64,000 bases of DNA, taken from Megalopta genalis. Lineage: Eukaryota > Arthropoda > Insecta > Hymenoptera > Halictidae. The DNA lies in assembly GCF_051020955.1 (NCBI RefSeq), contig NC_135013.1, positions 2,882,501 to 2,946,500 of the forward strand. Reading direction: 5' to 3'. Both the position numbers and the translations under genes were made by a program. Numbering within the stretch: the first letter of the stretch is position 1; every line of letters begins with the position of its first letter. Shown piece after piece: positions 37,072 to 48,569 of this stretch. The notes below the pieces were generated by a model that searched no databases, had not been told where the DNA came from, and was given only the letters and a program-made list of their open reading frames with translations.

Positions 37072-37770
37072 ATATTATTATTATTATATATATATAATAA
37101 TTTTATAATTATATTAATATATATAATAATATTATTATTATTCATACATTATTAATCATACTTGGATCTTTATGCAAAACAGAAGTTGTATGGCCAAGTT
37201 GTACAAAACAGGGGTTAAATAAAAATATATTGCTTTCCTTTTTTGATATTATTTATATTTCAATTTATTATATAATATTTTACAATACAATATTATATAA
37301 TACTTATGTAATATTTTATATATTATATAATATTCATTTTTTTTTAATTATTATAGTAAATTGCATATAATAATATATCGAACTTAATTAAATTCTTCCG
37401 ACGCTTATCGCTGTCCTGTATTTCGCTTATCCATTTTTCCCGTGAATGCATAAAATCCGTAGTCCAGTGATTATTCGAAACTGTAACACAGCGCGATAAA
37501 CGAAGAATCGATTATCGTTTCTTCGGCGACATTTTTATCAAATTTTCCAAGGGGATGCGATGCATTTAATACGATAAATAGTAGTGCATTTAATACGATA
37601 AAATTACTATATATAGTAATTAATAATTTAGTAATAATAATTACTATATATAGTAATTTTATCGTATTTATCGTTTATATCCTATATATATTAATATAAT
37701 AATAATTATTATTATATATAGTAATTTTATTCACCACTATATATAATATAATAATCTATATTATTTTTAT
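37072..37770. repeat. AT desert with foldback
   Basis: AT-rich simple sequence throughout. At about 37593-37668, AATACGATAAAATTACTATA is mirrored by TATAGTAATTTTATCGTATT around a short spacer that itself repeats TTACTATATATAGTAA, and a partial direct copy of TGCATTTAATACGATAAA precedes it at 37561 and 37584. Palindromic, non-coding. Confidence 0.6.
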
Positions 37771-37779
37771 AAATAAATA

Positions 37780-38686
37780 TCGGTGAACAGCCGACCGGCA
37801 ATCGGCCGCCAGACAATAACGAGCCATCCTTCCCGCGAAGATTTCCATGTCCGCGTGGCCGACGCGACTAGCGCACGCCTCCCACGCGGACAGTAATTAC
37901 AATTAATATCTCCCGCGGGCGTACACCTACCGGGTGGGGTTCCCTTTTTCGTATCTTTCCCCTGCGAAACAATTAACGTCGAAGTAGCTCGGTGTTCGCG
38001 AGCGAACGGTGGAAAAAAGGCGAAAGGAGAGAGAGAGAGAGAGAGAGATCGCGGCCGGCTAAGGAGAGTTAGCAGAGGTGAATATAAACCTCGGACACGC
38101 GCCGCGTAGATGAAGCGGCAGAAGCAAGCGGCAGCGGCAGTGGCAGCCGTGTCTACGATAGAACAAGACGACGGTAAAAATGAAAGGAAGAGAAGCCGAG
38201 GAGACGACGACGGCGACGACGGTGCACGTATACGGGACAACGGCGTAGTCGTAAAGTGCGGTAGAATGCACTCTGACGTAGGCTCTGTATTGCTTGGCGC
38301 GGCGTTGCATTCCCTTGCGGTGCATTGACTTTGCCTCCCCTCCTGCGCCTCGACCGCCGAACCACCCCGCCCCCCACCGGCGTCTCTCTTTCTTCGCTTT
38401 TCTCTCGGTCTCCGTCCGTCTTCTCCTTTTCTCCTGCGCTCTCTCTCCGTTCCTCCTTCGCCGCTTGATCCACGCCGCCGGTCGCGGCGTCGCACCCCAC
38501 CGCCGCTCCCCGCCGCGCCGCACCGCGCCGCCCTGGTGCAACCGCCTCCCGGCACAACAACACAACATTCCTTCTCTCTAGAGTCCCTTCATGCCACGGA
38601 GACCCTGCTACCAGACTCTTCTTCGTCTTCTCCGTTCTTTCGGCCAGCGGCACCGCTCCGCCGCGGCAAAACAGACTACGGAGACG

Positions 38687-38690
<4 letters not shown>
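37780..38690. other. GC-rich island
   Basis: CpG-rich sequence with a GA run at 38027-38049. A 72-codon plus-strand frame at 38110-38328 looks less biased than its neighbours but has no splice or promoter support. Confidence 0.35.
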
Positions 38691-38722
<32 letters not shown>

Positions 38723-39025
38723 GCAGAAATCGCTTTGTCGTCTCGCGTCTCTCTCACTCTCGATTCTCTCTATCGCGCGATTCTCTCTTGATTTTCTCTC
38801 TCGCGCAATTCTCTCTCTCTCTCTCTCTCGATTTTCTTTCTCTCCCTCGATTCTCTCGCGATTCTCTCTCTCTCTCGTCGCAGAAATCGCTTTGTCGTCT
38901 CGCGTCTCTCTTACTCTCGATGCTCTCTCGATTTTCTCTCTCTTGCGATTCTCTCTCTCTTTCTCGCAGAAATCGCTTTGTCGTCTCGCATCTCTCTCAC
39001 TCTCGATTCTCTCTCTCCCTCTCGA

Positions 39026-39056
<31 letters not shown>

Positions 39057-39170
39057 GATTCTCTCTGGATTTTCTCTCTCTCCCTCCCTCTCGATTCTCT
39101 CTGGATTTTCTCTCTCTCTCTCTCTCTCTCTCGATTCTCTCGCGATTCTCTCTCTCTTGCTCATTCTCGC
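38690..39170. repeat. CT array with dispersed 40-bp higher-order unit
   Basis: Pyrimidine array in which a non-repetitive-looking block, CGCAGAAATCGCTTTGTCGT followed by CTCGCRTCTCTC, recurs three times (about 38724, 38879 and 38967). This indicates amplification of a larger unit that carries the CT tract. Confidence 0.85.
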
Positions 39171-40100
39171 TTTCGCGCTCATTCTCGCTCTCCTTCCGTC
39201 TCACGTTCGCTCTCTGTACACACGGCTGCGCCTCCCTGGGCGAAACTGGTCGCCCGCGAATCGCATCTGCGATCGACCTCATGGCCACCAGACGCGCGAG
39301 TTCGCCGAGCAAAAGTTTTTCGGTTGGTATGTTGGTATCGGAACGGTATACACGCGCCGTGTGCCGCTTCTCTTCGATTTATCGACCGACTCGTCTCGCC
39401 TCGCCTCGCCTCGCGTCGCCTCGGCCCACCCCACCCCCCTCCCTTCCGCGTGCGAGGCTCCACGCGTCTCAAGGAGCCGAGCCTGAGCAGAGCAAAGCGG
39501 ATCGAAGCGAACGTTTTTCGGGTACGTGCGTTCCGGTACGCGTCGATGCCGATCGATTCCTACTCTCGGCCCGTGATTCTAGGTAACGCGCGCCGGCCCC
39601 GGCGAGACAGATTCGCCCGCGAACAGAGGCCGATTTGTGTGTCACGTGTGCGCCGAAGTATCGTTCTCGTGAAACATTAATGGCCGCGCGGTGTACGCCC
39701 TCTGCGTTTAGGAACGGCCGCGGGGGCGAGCTGCTCTCACCTACCTACATACCTACCTACCTACCTAACCTATCTATCTATCTACGTCGCTTTTACGTCA
39801 GAACGGCCCGGAACACGTTCGTTCGACGGTACGTCACCACCGCCCGTGCTCTCGAGCACTCGTCGTCGACGACTTTTGTCCCTCGAATTATGTACACCGG
39901 GAACCGTTCGGGCAACGTGCGCACGGCTACGCCCTCGCACGCGAATCGTAGGACATCTGTTGGTTTTCGAGGACTGCTGATGATTGTTCGTTGACACTTT
40001 GGGTAACCTGTCATTATTTTTCGGATATCGAGATAGGGTTGCGGGAAGCCGGTCAATGTGGCGCGAACAATTCCCTTGTTTTCGGACATGATTCGGTTTA
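39170..40100. other. GC-rich island
   Basis: CpG-rich, with CTCGCCTCGC runs at 39398-39422 and a CTAC/CTAT tetranucleotide array at 39742-39785. No exon is supported. Confidence 0.4.
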
Positions 40101-40253
40101 TGTTTATTGAACGAGGTGTGTTACATTGTTTTTTATTTGGAAATGAATAGATCGAAGGGAATAGACGTTGCGGAAGAATATTTCGTTGGGTTGATGCGTA
40201 GGCTGCTTTTCGCGTTATTATTCTTGTTCGGACTACTGCGAAGGTTATTTAAT

Positions 40254-40254
<1 letters not shown>

Positions 40255-40292
<38 letters not shown>

Positions 40293-40440
40293 TGTATAAA
40301 TATATATTATATATATAAATAATATAATATAAATAATATAATAATATAATATATATAAATAATGTAAGTAATATACATAATATATATAACTAAAATATAA
40401 AATAATAAAAATATATATAACTATATTTCAATACGTAAAT
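40255..40440. repeat. (TA)n and AT-rich simple repeat
   Basis: TA dinucleotide at 40257-40287 followed by ATAATATAAATAATATA-type sequence. Confidence 0.9.
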
Positions 40441-41476
40441 ATATATTTTTTAATTAATATTTATACCTTTTTCATAAAATCTAACAACTTTTATAGTATA
40501 AAAACGCTGTTTTAGTAGACTGAAGAAGCAAACTGTTCCAAATTGTGACGATTGACGTAAACTCGATTTCTTAATCGAATTAATTAGTACCTTTTAATCA
40601 TTTTTCTTTCTAAAATTTACCGTAAACTGATAACATTGAACTTAAACGATTTTATATTACTTAACCTTGACATAACCTTAACATAATATCGAATGTTACA
40701 TTAAAATTTCGTCGTTCGTAATTCTTCGTCAATATTATTCGGACAATCGTTAAGAAAATTCGTAGGAAAAAGAAAGCCTTCCAGCGTTGACATAACCCCT
40801 ACAAGCAAAAGTTGTCGCACGAACAGCCCCGGACCGTGACGCGTCGATTTCGAAAGTATGTATCGGGCCCGGAGCGGGCCGCGCGGCGACGCGTCCGACT
40901 GTACGCCGCCGAGGCTCGTCGGCGCGCCGCGGGAATCACGCCGGTTTTCACGGGATGGATGTTTGTTCTCGCGGCTTGCCGGCCGTTCCCATCGATCAAC
41001 GCCGTCGAACGCGGACCGCTAATTGGGTTATTAACGCGTAGCCGCCGAATCGGCGTGTCGGGCAGCGGGGCGCGCATTAGGTTTCCCGGCGTTGCCAGCC
41101 GTGCGTGTGTATGTGTGTGTATGTTTGCGGACATGCCCCGGGGGCGCGGTGTTTGCCGTGGCGATTTTAAATTTGTCGATGATGCATTATAAGAGGTTTA
41201 CGACGGGCTAATGAGCCGTAAAGCTGTCCCTGCGCCGACCGAATCGGCAGGGATTCTTCTTGCCGAGAAAACTACCGTGTCGTCGTCGTCGTCGTCGGCG
41301 ACGGACGACGGTCCTTAATGCGAAACCGGCCATGGCATTCGCTCGGTCCGATGTTTCGAGGCAATATAACAATTAGACGGAGGTGGTGCCACCTGTCAGG
41401 ATTAGGCCGATCCTCGACGCCTACTTTCCACCGAAATTCCTCCATTCACCGTGAAGAATCGGCCGGCGCCTATTCA
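40440..41476. other. Gene-free stretch
   Basis: AT-rich to 40.8 kb, then a GC-rich island with a TCGTCG run at 41279-41298. No exon is supported. Confidence 0.45.
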
Positions 41477-41850
41477 ATATACAGGGTGTCCCAGAAATGT
41501 CTCGCAATCCGAAAGTAGGGGATTCCTGAGGTGATTTGAAGCAACTTTTTCCTTAGCGAAAATGCGATCCGCGGCTTCGTTTACGAGTTATTAACGAAAA
41601 ACAGTGACCAATCAGAGGCGAGATCATTTGGCGCGAGACGGCCTAGCCAATGAGCGGAACCGGGCTCCGTGCACTCGTTGGCTGGGCCGCCGCGCGCCAG
41701 CCGAGCTCGCCCCTTATTGGTCAGTGTTTTTCGTTAACAACTCGTAAACGAAGCCTCGGAGAAAATTTTCGCAAAGAAAAAAGTTGCTTCAAATGACCTC
41801 AGGAACCTCCCATTTCAGGATTGCGAGACCTTTTTGGGACACCATGTATA
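41477..41850. mobile_element. GGGTGTCCC-family foldback MITE, copy 1
   Basis: The left end TATACAGGGTGTCCCAGAAA is inverted at the right as TTTTTGGGACACCATGTATA. Both ends share the inner terminal motif TGTCTCGCAATCC or its complement. Arms of about 150 bp include TCAAATGACCTCAGGAACCT, TTTACGAGTTATTAACGAAA and GTGACCAAT. The core is GC-rich. The whole unit folds into one long hairpin. It has no transposase. Confidence 0.85.
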
Positions 41851-41929
41851 TTTTCCTTACTTCCAATAAACACGTTAAGTCATCTAATTAAGGAAATAGG
41901 ATCTATAGATATTGGTAAATTTACCGTAC

Positions 41930-42185
41930 GAGCTATTAGTATAATTTTTTCATATTCTACAAATCCCAGAAATATTCAAATTGCGTCCAATACACGGTAC
42001 AGGGTCTCCCGTATAAATAAATAAATAATATATTAGTATAATTCTAATAGTATAATAGTATTAGTGTAATTCTAATAGTATAATAGTATTAGTATAATTC
42101 TTTTGTATTCTACAAATCCGAGAAATATTCAAATTGCGTCCAATATACGGTACAGGCTCTCATAAATAAATAAATAAATAAATAA
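41930..42185. repeat. Tandem duplication, about 160 bp
   Basis: ATTCTACAAATCCSAGAAATATTCAAATTGCGTCCAATAYACGGTACAGG occurs at about 41954 and 42116. Each copy is followed by a TCTC and a GTATAAATAAATAAAT run. TTAGTATAATTCTAATAG is itself repeated in between. Confidence 0.8.
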
Positions 42186-42189
42186 TTTG

Positions 42190-42770
42190 TACGAATATCG
42201 ATGTGGATGACATTTGGCACTTCAAATGAATAACCCTTCTGTCATCTGATCATTTGCGTCACTCTGCTTAGACCGCGGATGATCGAGAATCATTGTACTA
42301 TTTAGATAAATTATCGTCTAGTATAAAACTTGAACGAAATTTTTTGTTAACACTTAGCCAATCGAATGGATGATTAATGAAAAATTAAAATTGATTGCTT
42401 AATTTTATTAAGATTTGCAAGAAGTACGAATGCTGAAGATATAATTGATGCCATATAAGTTTGCTTCGTAATTGTTGTTTCATTGAATGAAATATTTTAA
42501 TCTCATGAAAATTTTTGAGGTTTCTAGCGCGGTCGTAGAAGTATTAGCACTGTAATAGCCGTTAACACGCAACATGTGTGTGTGATGCTTAATAATGATT
42601 AATAATTATCACACAAAAGAAAAATATTAAATTTGTTGTACCAAACGTGTTGTTGCAGTTGTTGTCGTTTTCTTTTTGTGTTATGGATGTGTTCGCTCAC
42701 GTTGAATTATTTCACGGATTTACATAAATATTGCCGGGCTCTGGCCACGTCCGACTTGACGCAGACGCGC
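42190..42770. other. AT-rich gene-free stretch
   Basis: No gene, repeat or structured element was recognised. Confidence 0.5.
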
Positions 42771-42774
42771 GGCC

Positions 42775-42864
42775 ATTAACGTTGGTTCGTTGCAAAAGTA
42801 ATTCCGTTGCTCCGAATAGGTAGCCTACGAAGAAACCGAAATTACTTTTGCAACGACCGTGTGA
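42775..42864. mobile_element. Mariner (MADE1-like) mini-element
   Basis: About 86 bp of two inverted ends almost back to back. The left is TTAACGTTGGTTCGTTGCAA then AAGTAATTCCG; the right is CCGAAATTACTTTTGCAACG then ACCGTGTGAT. The motif TTGCAAAAGTAATTNCGG is characteristic of cecropia-type mariner ends, and an 80-bp palindromic unit of two such ends is the architecture of human MADE1. The match is by recall of the end motif, not by alignment. Confidence 0.7.
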
Positions 42865-42869
42865 TACGC

Positions 42870-43890
42870 CGTGCGTTGTTCTCATCGGGACGTTACAAGG
42901 AGATAAACGTTCAGATAAGAGAGAGAGAGGCTGCGCCCGTGTTGCAATAAAAGTGAATTTCGAAGCCCGGCTCTGGTTCTCCATTACCGGGCGCCCACGT
43001 GTGACCGACGCGGTATTCGCTGTGTTAACACGGCCGTTATCAATCTCGGTGAGCCGGCATTATTTTCCAGCGCGATCCGAACGCGCGCGCCGCGTTTGTC
43101 TAGGGCGGTCTCTCGCGCACGCTTCTGCGCATCCCGGGCCGGCCGGCCGGCCGGCCTTCCATTGTCGCCGCGTCTTCGACCGGTTGATTGCGATCCCGTT
43201 GTCCCACGAAAATTGCCCCCGAACCGTCGTCGACTCGCTCCCGGCGCCGATTGTAAAACGATTCTTTGGCAGCGGGCACCGCGCGCGAACCGTATCATTA
43301 ATCCTTGCCGTTAGAGTAATCGAACCTCGCGTGGCCACTTGACAGTTTAATTACAGGACGAGGGCTTGTATCCTTGCATTAACACGGCCGCCAGGCCGAA
43401 ACAGAAAAAGTCGGCGCGGCCCAGGTATGCGCGCCGCGTGTCCGCTCGGCCGCGCGCATTTTTCTCTTTTCCTTCGGAAATGGGTTTATCGATATCGATG
43501 CGCGCGACGCGATGCGACGGTGCCTCGAAGCTACGCGTGTTTCGCCTAAGCGTCGTCGTTTCGTTTCTCTCGTTTCGTTTTCGCTCGCCAATCGATCGGA
43601 ACAATCTACGGCGTTTACGCGCCGCGTTTCCCGCACGATTTTTCTTGTTTCACGCCGCGCGAGAGTGCGACGTTAAATCTTCGGACTACGAGCAAAGTCG
43701 TTGTTGTCCCGATTAAATCATTCCGTGGCACCGGCGGCTCGTTTCGTTCTATCGACGATCCGATGTTTACACGCTCGTTCGTGGAAACGCGCCGTGTTCG
43801 CGTATATCTCCGCGTTGGAACTTTTACGTTTTCAGCGATGCTTAAACGAAAACTTGACGAACATACGTATTTGTATGTCTTTTGTTAAGT
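42870..43890. other. GC-rich island
   Basis: CpG-rich sequence with GGCC repeats at 43138-43156. No exon is supported. Confidence 0.4.
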
Positions 43891-43898
43891 TAATTTTA

Positions 43899-44251
43899 AT
43901 ATACAGGGTGTCCCAAAAATGTCTCGCAATCCGAAAGCGGCGGGTTCCTCAGGTCATTTCAAGCAACTTCTTCCTTTACAGAAATTTTCTCCGAGGCACC
44001 GTTAACGAGTTATTAACGAAAAACAATTGACCAATGAGAGAGACGAGCTCGGCTGAAACTGGGCTTCGTGCGCGGGTTGGCTGGTCCGCCTCGCGTCAGC
44101 CGTACTCGATTCTTATTGGTCACTGTTTTTCGTTGATAACTCGTTAACGGTGCCTCGGAGAACATTTTTGTAAAGGAAGAAGTTGCTTGAAATGATCCGA
44201 GGAACCCGCCATTTCCGGATTGCGAGACATTATTGGGACTCTCTGTATATA
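43899..44251. mobile_element. GGGTGTCCC-family foldback MITE, copy 2
   Basis: The left end ATACAGGGTGTCCCAAAAAT then GTCTCGCAATCCGAAAG is mirrored at the right by GGATTGCGAGACATTATTGG then GACTCTCTGTATAT. Arms contain TTAACGAGTTATTAACGAAA and its complement. It is close in sequence to the copy at 48187. Confidence 0.85.
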
Positions 44252-44514
44252 ATAAATATAATTAATTTTAATACGATAAATTTTATTATATTAAATTTTT
44301 ATTATATTTTTAGTTACTTCATATTTTCAGTGTTGCTTAAAGAAATACAATCCTGAATTAGGAATGCTATAAAATAGAAAATGCACGAATACAGTTCTTT
44401 TCGCAAATTTGAGCCTCCAATTATGGAAACCACCGTAATTCGAAATTTCCCGGAAATTTCGACGATTGGATCGGTTTCCATAGATAAAGCGGACAACTAA
44501 AATTGTACAGGGTG

Positions 44515-44795
44515 TCCGAAAATTATGTTATTTCCGGGAAATTAGGGGTTCTTCAGGTCATTTGTAGCAACTTTTTCCTTAACGAAATTGTTCTACGAGA
44601 CTTCGTTCACGAGTTATTAACGAAAAACCTCCGACCAATCAAAGACGAGCTCGACCGCCTCGCGCCAACCTAGCTCGCCTCTCATTGGTCACTTGGTTTT
44701 TCGTTAATAACTCATGAACGAAGCCTCGTTGCTTCAAATGACTTCAGGAATCCCTCATTTCCCGGAAATACCATAATCCTGCGACATAACTTAAG
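44515..44795. mobile_element. GGGTGTCCC-family foldback MITE, copy 3 (decayed, subtype)
   Basis: Starts GTACAGGGTGTCCGAAAATT, with an inner TTATTTCCGGGAAATTAGGG in place of TCTCGCAATCC. The same arm motifs follow (GCAACTTTTTCCTTAACGAA, CGAGTTATTAACGAAAAACC). The right end is worn and lacks the GGGACACCCTGTA terminus. It lies only 260 bp from copy 2. Confidence 0.75.
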
Positions 44796-44799
44796 TAGA

Positions 44800-46160
44800 T
44801 ACTGACTACATTAAATCCTGTAAAAATTATTCACTTTCAAAGAACGAAATAATTATAAACGACGATATAATTCCAAAAATGAACAAATGGCAAAAAAGGT
44901 CGTAGCAAATAACAAGCCACACGTTTAAGTGGCTACTAACAAATAAATTATATTTCTTAAAACGTGTCATTTTCCTCTTCCCGTACGAAAACCAATCACC
45001 GTGCGTCGTTCGAAATGACTCACCAGGACCCTCGTTGTCGCTAAAGACCCAGCACGCAGTAAAACCGTATTACCGGCGTTATCTTATCGAGTCGGGAGGA
45101 TCGAGGCTCCGGGGCCTTTGGTACGTGCCGGGGACAGGTGTCCCGTGATGGGACCCCGGGTCCGGGGAAAACCAAGAATAAATCCAGAATACGTGACGAG
45201 AGGGGATGCGTCACCGAACTAAGAGGCTCTTCTGTTCCGTTTCGGGGTTGACGGTCATTATCGTTCCGGTGGTCCTCCTTTCGACCCCTACCCTCCGTCC
45301 TTGGTCCTTCGACCTTCGTCCTTTTCCCTTTTTCGGCCGGGAGCGCCTGTTGGCCTCAACAAACGGTCCCGACGCTTATTTATTGTCGTCGAAGAGCGTG
45401 AAACCATAAACCAATTGGACGAATACGCGTTAATCCTCCCGGAGCTTAAATCACCTTTCCCTTCGTTCCTCTTTCTCCCCGCCTCTCCTCCCGCCCCCCC
45501 TCTCTCTCTGTTTCTCTTCCGACCGAGGAGGCCCGGGTTCGGCTGTGTTTCTCCGTTGATGCGACGGCGATTGTTCGATTTCTTGGCCCGTAATCCGATT
45601 GCAAGGCTCTTGCAAAATGCGAACGGTCTGCCGCGCGCCCCCCACTCCTCGGCTGTCAACCACGGATGATTTACGCGCCGACCGATTCCCGAGCTCGTCG
45701 GGCGGAAGTCGGTCCCCGACGGATCGGCTTTAACGCTTCTGCTTATGCCTCGCGGAAACTGCTCGCGATCTCCTCCGGACCGAGGTCTGTTAATCCACCG
45801 ATTCTCTCGACGTTGTTCGACAGTGAAAGCTGAAACAGAGTGGCTCGAACGACTGCGCGTTCTTACAGTTTGTAATTTGAGACTTGTGACGTCATCGGTT
45901 CGAGGAAAATATGTTCTATTGGCTACGAAAGTGGTCATTGTTTACGTCCTTGGAAAAGGTTGTCTCTTTTCTCTGACGCACGCTCTCGATGTTTATATCT
46001 ACCATGGATCTCTTTGTTGTAACCTAACGCATTCATTATTTCTCTTGGATCGAGAATTTATTTATAATTTTATAAGTAGAATTTATTCGAAATATTTCTT
46101 GGATAATATTTGACTCAAAGGATTTGTTCAGAATTTTATTCTACGAATTTATTTGAAATA
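44800..46160. other. Gene-free stretch with GC-rich core
   Basis: AT-rich to 45.0 kb, then a CpG-rich island to about 45.9 kb with low-complexity frames, then AT-rich again. No exon is supported. Confidence 0.45.
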
Positions 46161-46695
46161 TTTCTTAAATAAGGTTATGTTTGAAGAATTTAGTCGAAAT
46201 ATTGTGCGAATAAAATTATATTCTTATAATTTATATTCGAATATAGTTTGACTCGAATTTGCTTAAAATTCTATTCGTAGAATATATCCAAAATATTGTC
46301 TGAATAAAATTATATTCGAATATAATTTATTCGAAATATTTATCGAATATAATTTTATTCGAATAAATTATATTTGAATGAAATTATACTTCGAATAAAT
46401 TATTCGAACCAAATTGTATTCGATAAATATTTCGAATCAAATTATATTCGAATTAATTATTTCGAAATATAATTTGTTCGAAATATTATTTATTCGAAAT
46501 ATAATTTGATTCGAATATAATTTATTCGAAATATAATTTATTCGAAATATAATTTGATTTGAATATAATTTATTCGAAATATAATTTAATCCGAATAATT
46601 TATTCGAAATATCGTTCGAGTACAATTCGATTTTAAACGTTTTATCGAGTAAAATTCGACTCGAATAATGCACTCGAAATATGTTTCGAATAAAA
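46160..46695. repeat. TTCGAA-rich palindromic minisatellite
   Basis: Dense array of AATATAATTTATTCGAAATA-like units. TTCGAA and ATTCGAAT are themselves palindromic, so any stretch can pair with any other. Non-coding. Confidence 0.85.
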
Positions 46696-46739
46696 TATTC
46701 AAATAATAGCCATTTGATCTCGAATTCCTAACTTATCGA

Positions 46740-47825
46740 CGGAAGCGCTGAATGAACCCTTAACGGCGAAACGATCGGCAAACCACCGTTGACCGTGACA
46801 CCGCGATGTCACCGACCGAGAAACGGGAAAAACGGCGTCGCGTGAAACCCTCGGACACGGTTAACGCGATAGCGGCGCGACATTTGGGGACGCCGACCCG
46901 TTTGCCCGACAAATTACGGTTTTTCTGCTTGATGCGCGTCTCTTTCATTGGCACAATGCCCCGGTGTATTAAGACGGATGGAACGGAACGGAATGGAATG
47001 GAATGGAGCGTGCGTGCGCGCGCGCGTCCCGTACGACAGATGCATATACAGACGGCGGACAAATTTTCTCCCTTTTTTGTTTCTTCCACCGTCATTTTTC
47101 TCCGTCTGTCCTCCCGTTATCCGCATCTGACGAAACAGGCGCACCTGGCCAGTCCTGGCGCTGCTGGCTGCTCCCCTAAATTACAAAGCTCTCGGGGGCC
47201 CAGATTTTCCGCGCCCCTCCGTCCCCACGGACTCTCGTGTACTTTTGCCCCCGACGACCAGCCTGAAGATTGTCTTTGTTCGGTTCCGGGAAAATTGCGT
47301 TCTTCGATTCACCCTCGGCGTGCCGACAGACATACAGCCCCATGTATCGCAATTTTTCTTCGGAAAGTAATTTCAATTAATCAATTATTTCGGTATTCTG
47401 TATCTTTTTTATTTCATATATGACAGAAGAAATAATTCTCTAAATAATGTGCGACGGAAAGATTTGCTTTTAAGAGATTTCTTTCGCGTCTGATATCGTT
47501 GCGGAAGGAAAAGGAATCGTTCCAGTGGCGTAGAGAATGACAGAAGGACGTTGTTCGCCACGAAAATGTATCTCATTATCGGATATTCATTCATCACGGT
47601 TGGATCCTTTTATCCTGCTGCAACGACAGCATCTAAATGTCAAAATAAAACAGGCTCGCTAACAATTGGGTCACCGTGTAATTTCCAAGAAGCATTTCGT
47701 AATTATAGGAGATAATTACTTTTAAAAATATTGTAGAAATAAAATTTTCACTAGGTGTACATAATATAAAAATGTTCTTCGATTTTTATCAGAAATACAT
47801 AAAAACTGCGGTCTACTTAGTGCTG
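46740..47825. other. Gene-free stretch
   Basis: GC-rich to about 47.3 kb with a short GGAAT/GGAAC run at 46980-47008, then AT-rich. No gene is supported. Confidence 0.45.
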
Positions 47826-48183
47826 TTATTATTCACGAGTGTGCTAAATTTAATACATTTTTTCTGTATGTATAATTTTTTCAAAATTATTCGAAGCAAT
47901 AATAATTTTATATACAAAATTAGTCCACATCCTCTGAAACGGGTCAATTATTATTCACTGGTGTGCTAATTTTAATGCACTTTTCCCGCCGAAATATAAA
48001 AATCATTCTAAACAATAATAATTTCATATACACAAATTAGTCCACGTCCTCTAAAACGGGTCAATTATTATTCACGAGTGTGCTAATTTTAATGCACTTT
48101 TTCCGCCAAGATATAACAATCATTCTAAACAATAATAATTTCATATACACAATTAGTCCACATCCTCTAAAACGGGTCAATCG
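47826..48183. repeat. Three tandem copies of a 118-122 bp unit
   Basis: Each copy begins TTATTATTCACGAGTGTGCT (at about 47826, 47948 and 48066), passes CAATAATAATTTYATATACA and ends CATCCTCTRAAACGGGTCAA. The first copy is the most diverged. A GGGTGTCCC-family MITE directly abuts the last copy. Confidence 0.85.
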
Positions 48184-48186
48184 AAA

Positions 48187-48562
48187 TATACAGGGTCTCC
48201 CAAAAATGTCTCGCAATCCGAAAGTGGCTGGTTCCTTGGGTCATTCGAAGCAACTTTTTCTTTTACAAAAATTTTCTCCGAGGCACCGTTAACGAGTTAT
48301 TAACGAAAAACAGTGACCAATGAGAGACGAGCTCAGCTGGCGCGAGGCGACCGAGCCAATGAGCGGAACTGAGCTTCGTGCTCTGGGGTTGGCTGGGCCG
48401 CCTCGCGTCAGCCGTACTCGATTCTTATTGGTCACTGTTTTTCGTTAATAACTAGTTAACGGTGCCTCGGAGAAAATTTTTGTAAAGGAAGAAGTTGCTT
48501 CAAATGATCTGAGGAACCCGCCATTTCCGGATTGCGAGACATTTTTGGGACACCCTGTATAA
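48187..48562. mobile_element. GGGTGTCCC-family foldback MITE, copy 4
   Basis: Left end TATACAGGGTCTCCCAAAAA; right end TTTTTGGGACACCCTGTATA. Inner GTCTCGCAATCCGAAAGTGG is mirrored by the CCATTTCCGGATTGCGAGAC block, and TTAACGAGTTATTAACGAAA by its complement. This is one of the two best-preserved copies. Confidence 0.85.
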
Positions 48563-48569
48563 TTTATCG

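Noticed and set aside
38110..38328. 72-codon frame starting MKRQKQAAAAVAAV
   Set aside because: Lies in a GC-rich block with a CAG/CGG-like repeat texture and an overlapping minus-strand frame; no splice or promoter evidence.
41477..48562. Possible autonomous transposon carrying transposase
   Set aside because: No frame between or within the MITE copies resembles a transposase; all are short non-coding foldbacks.
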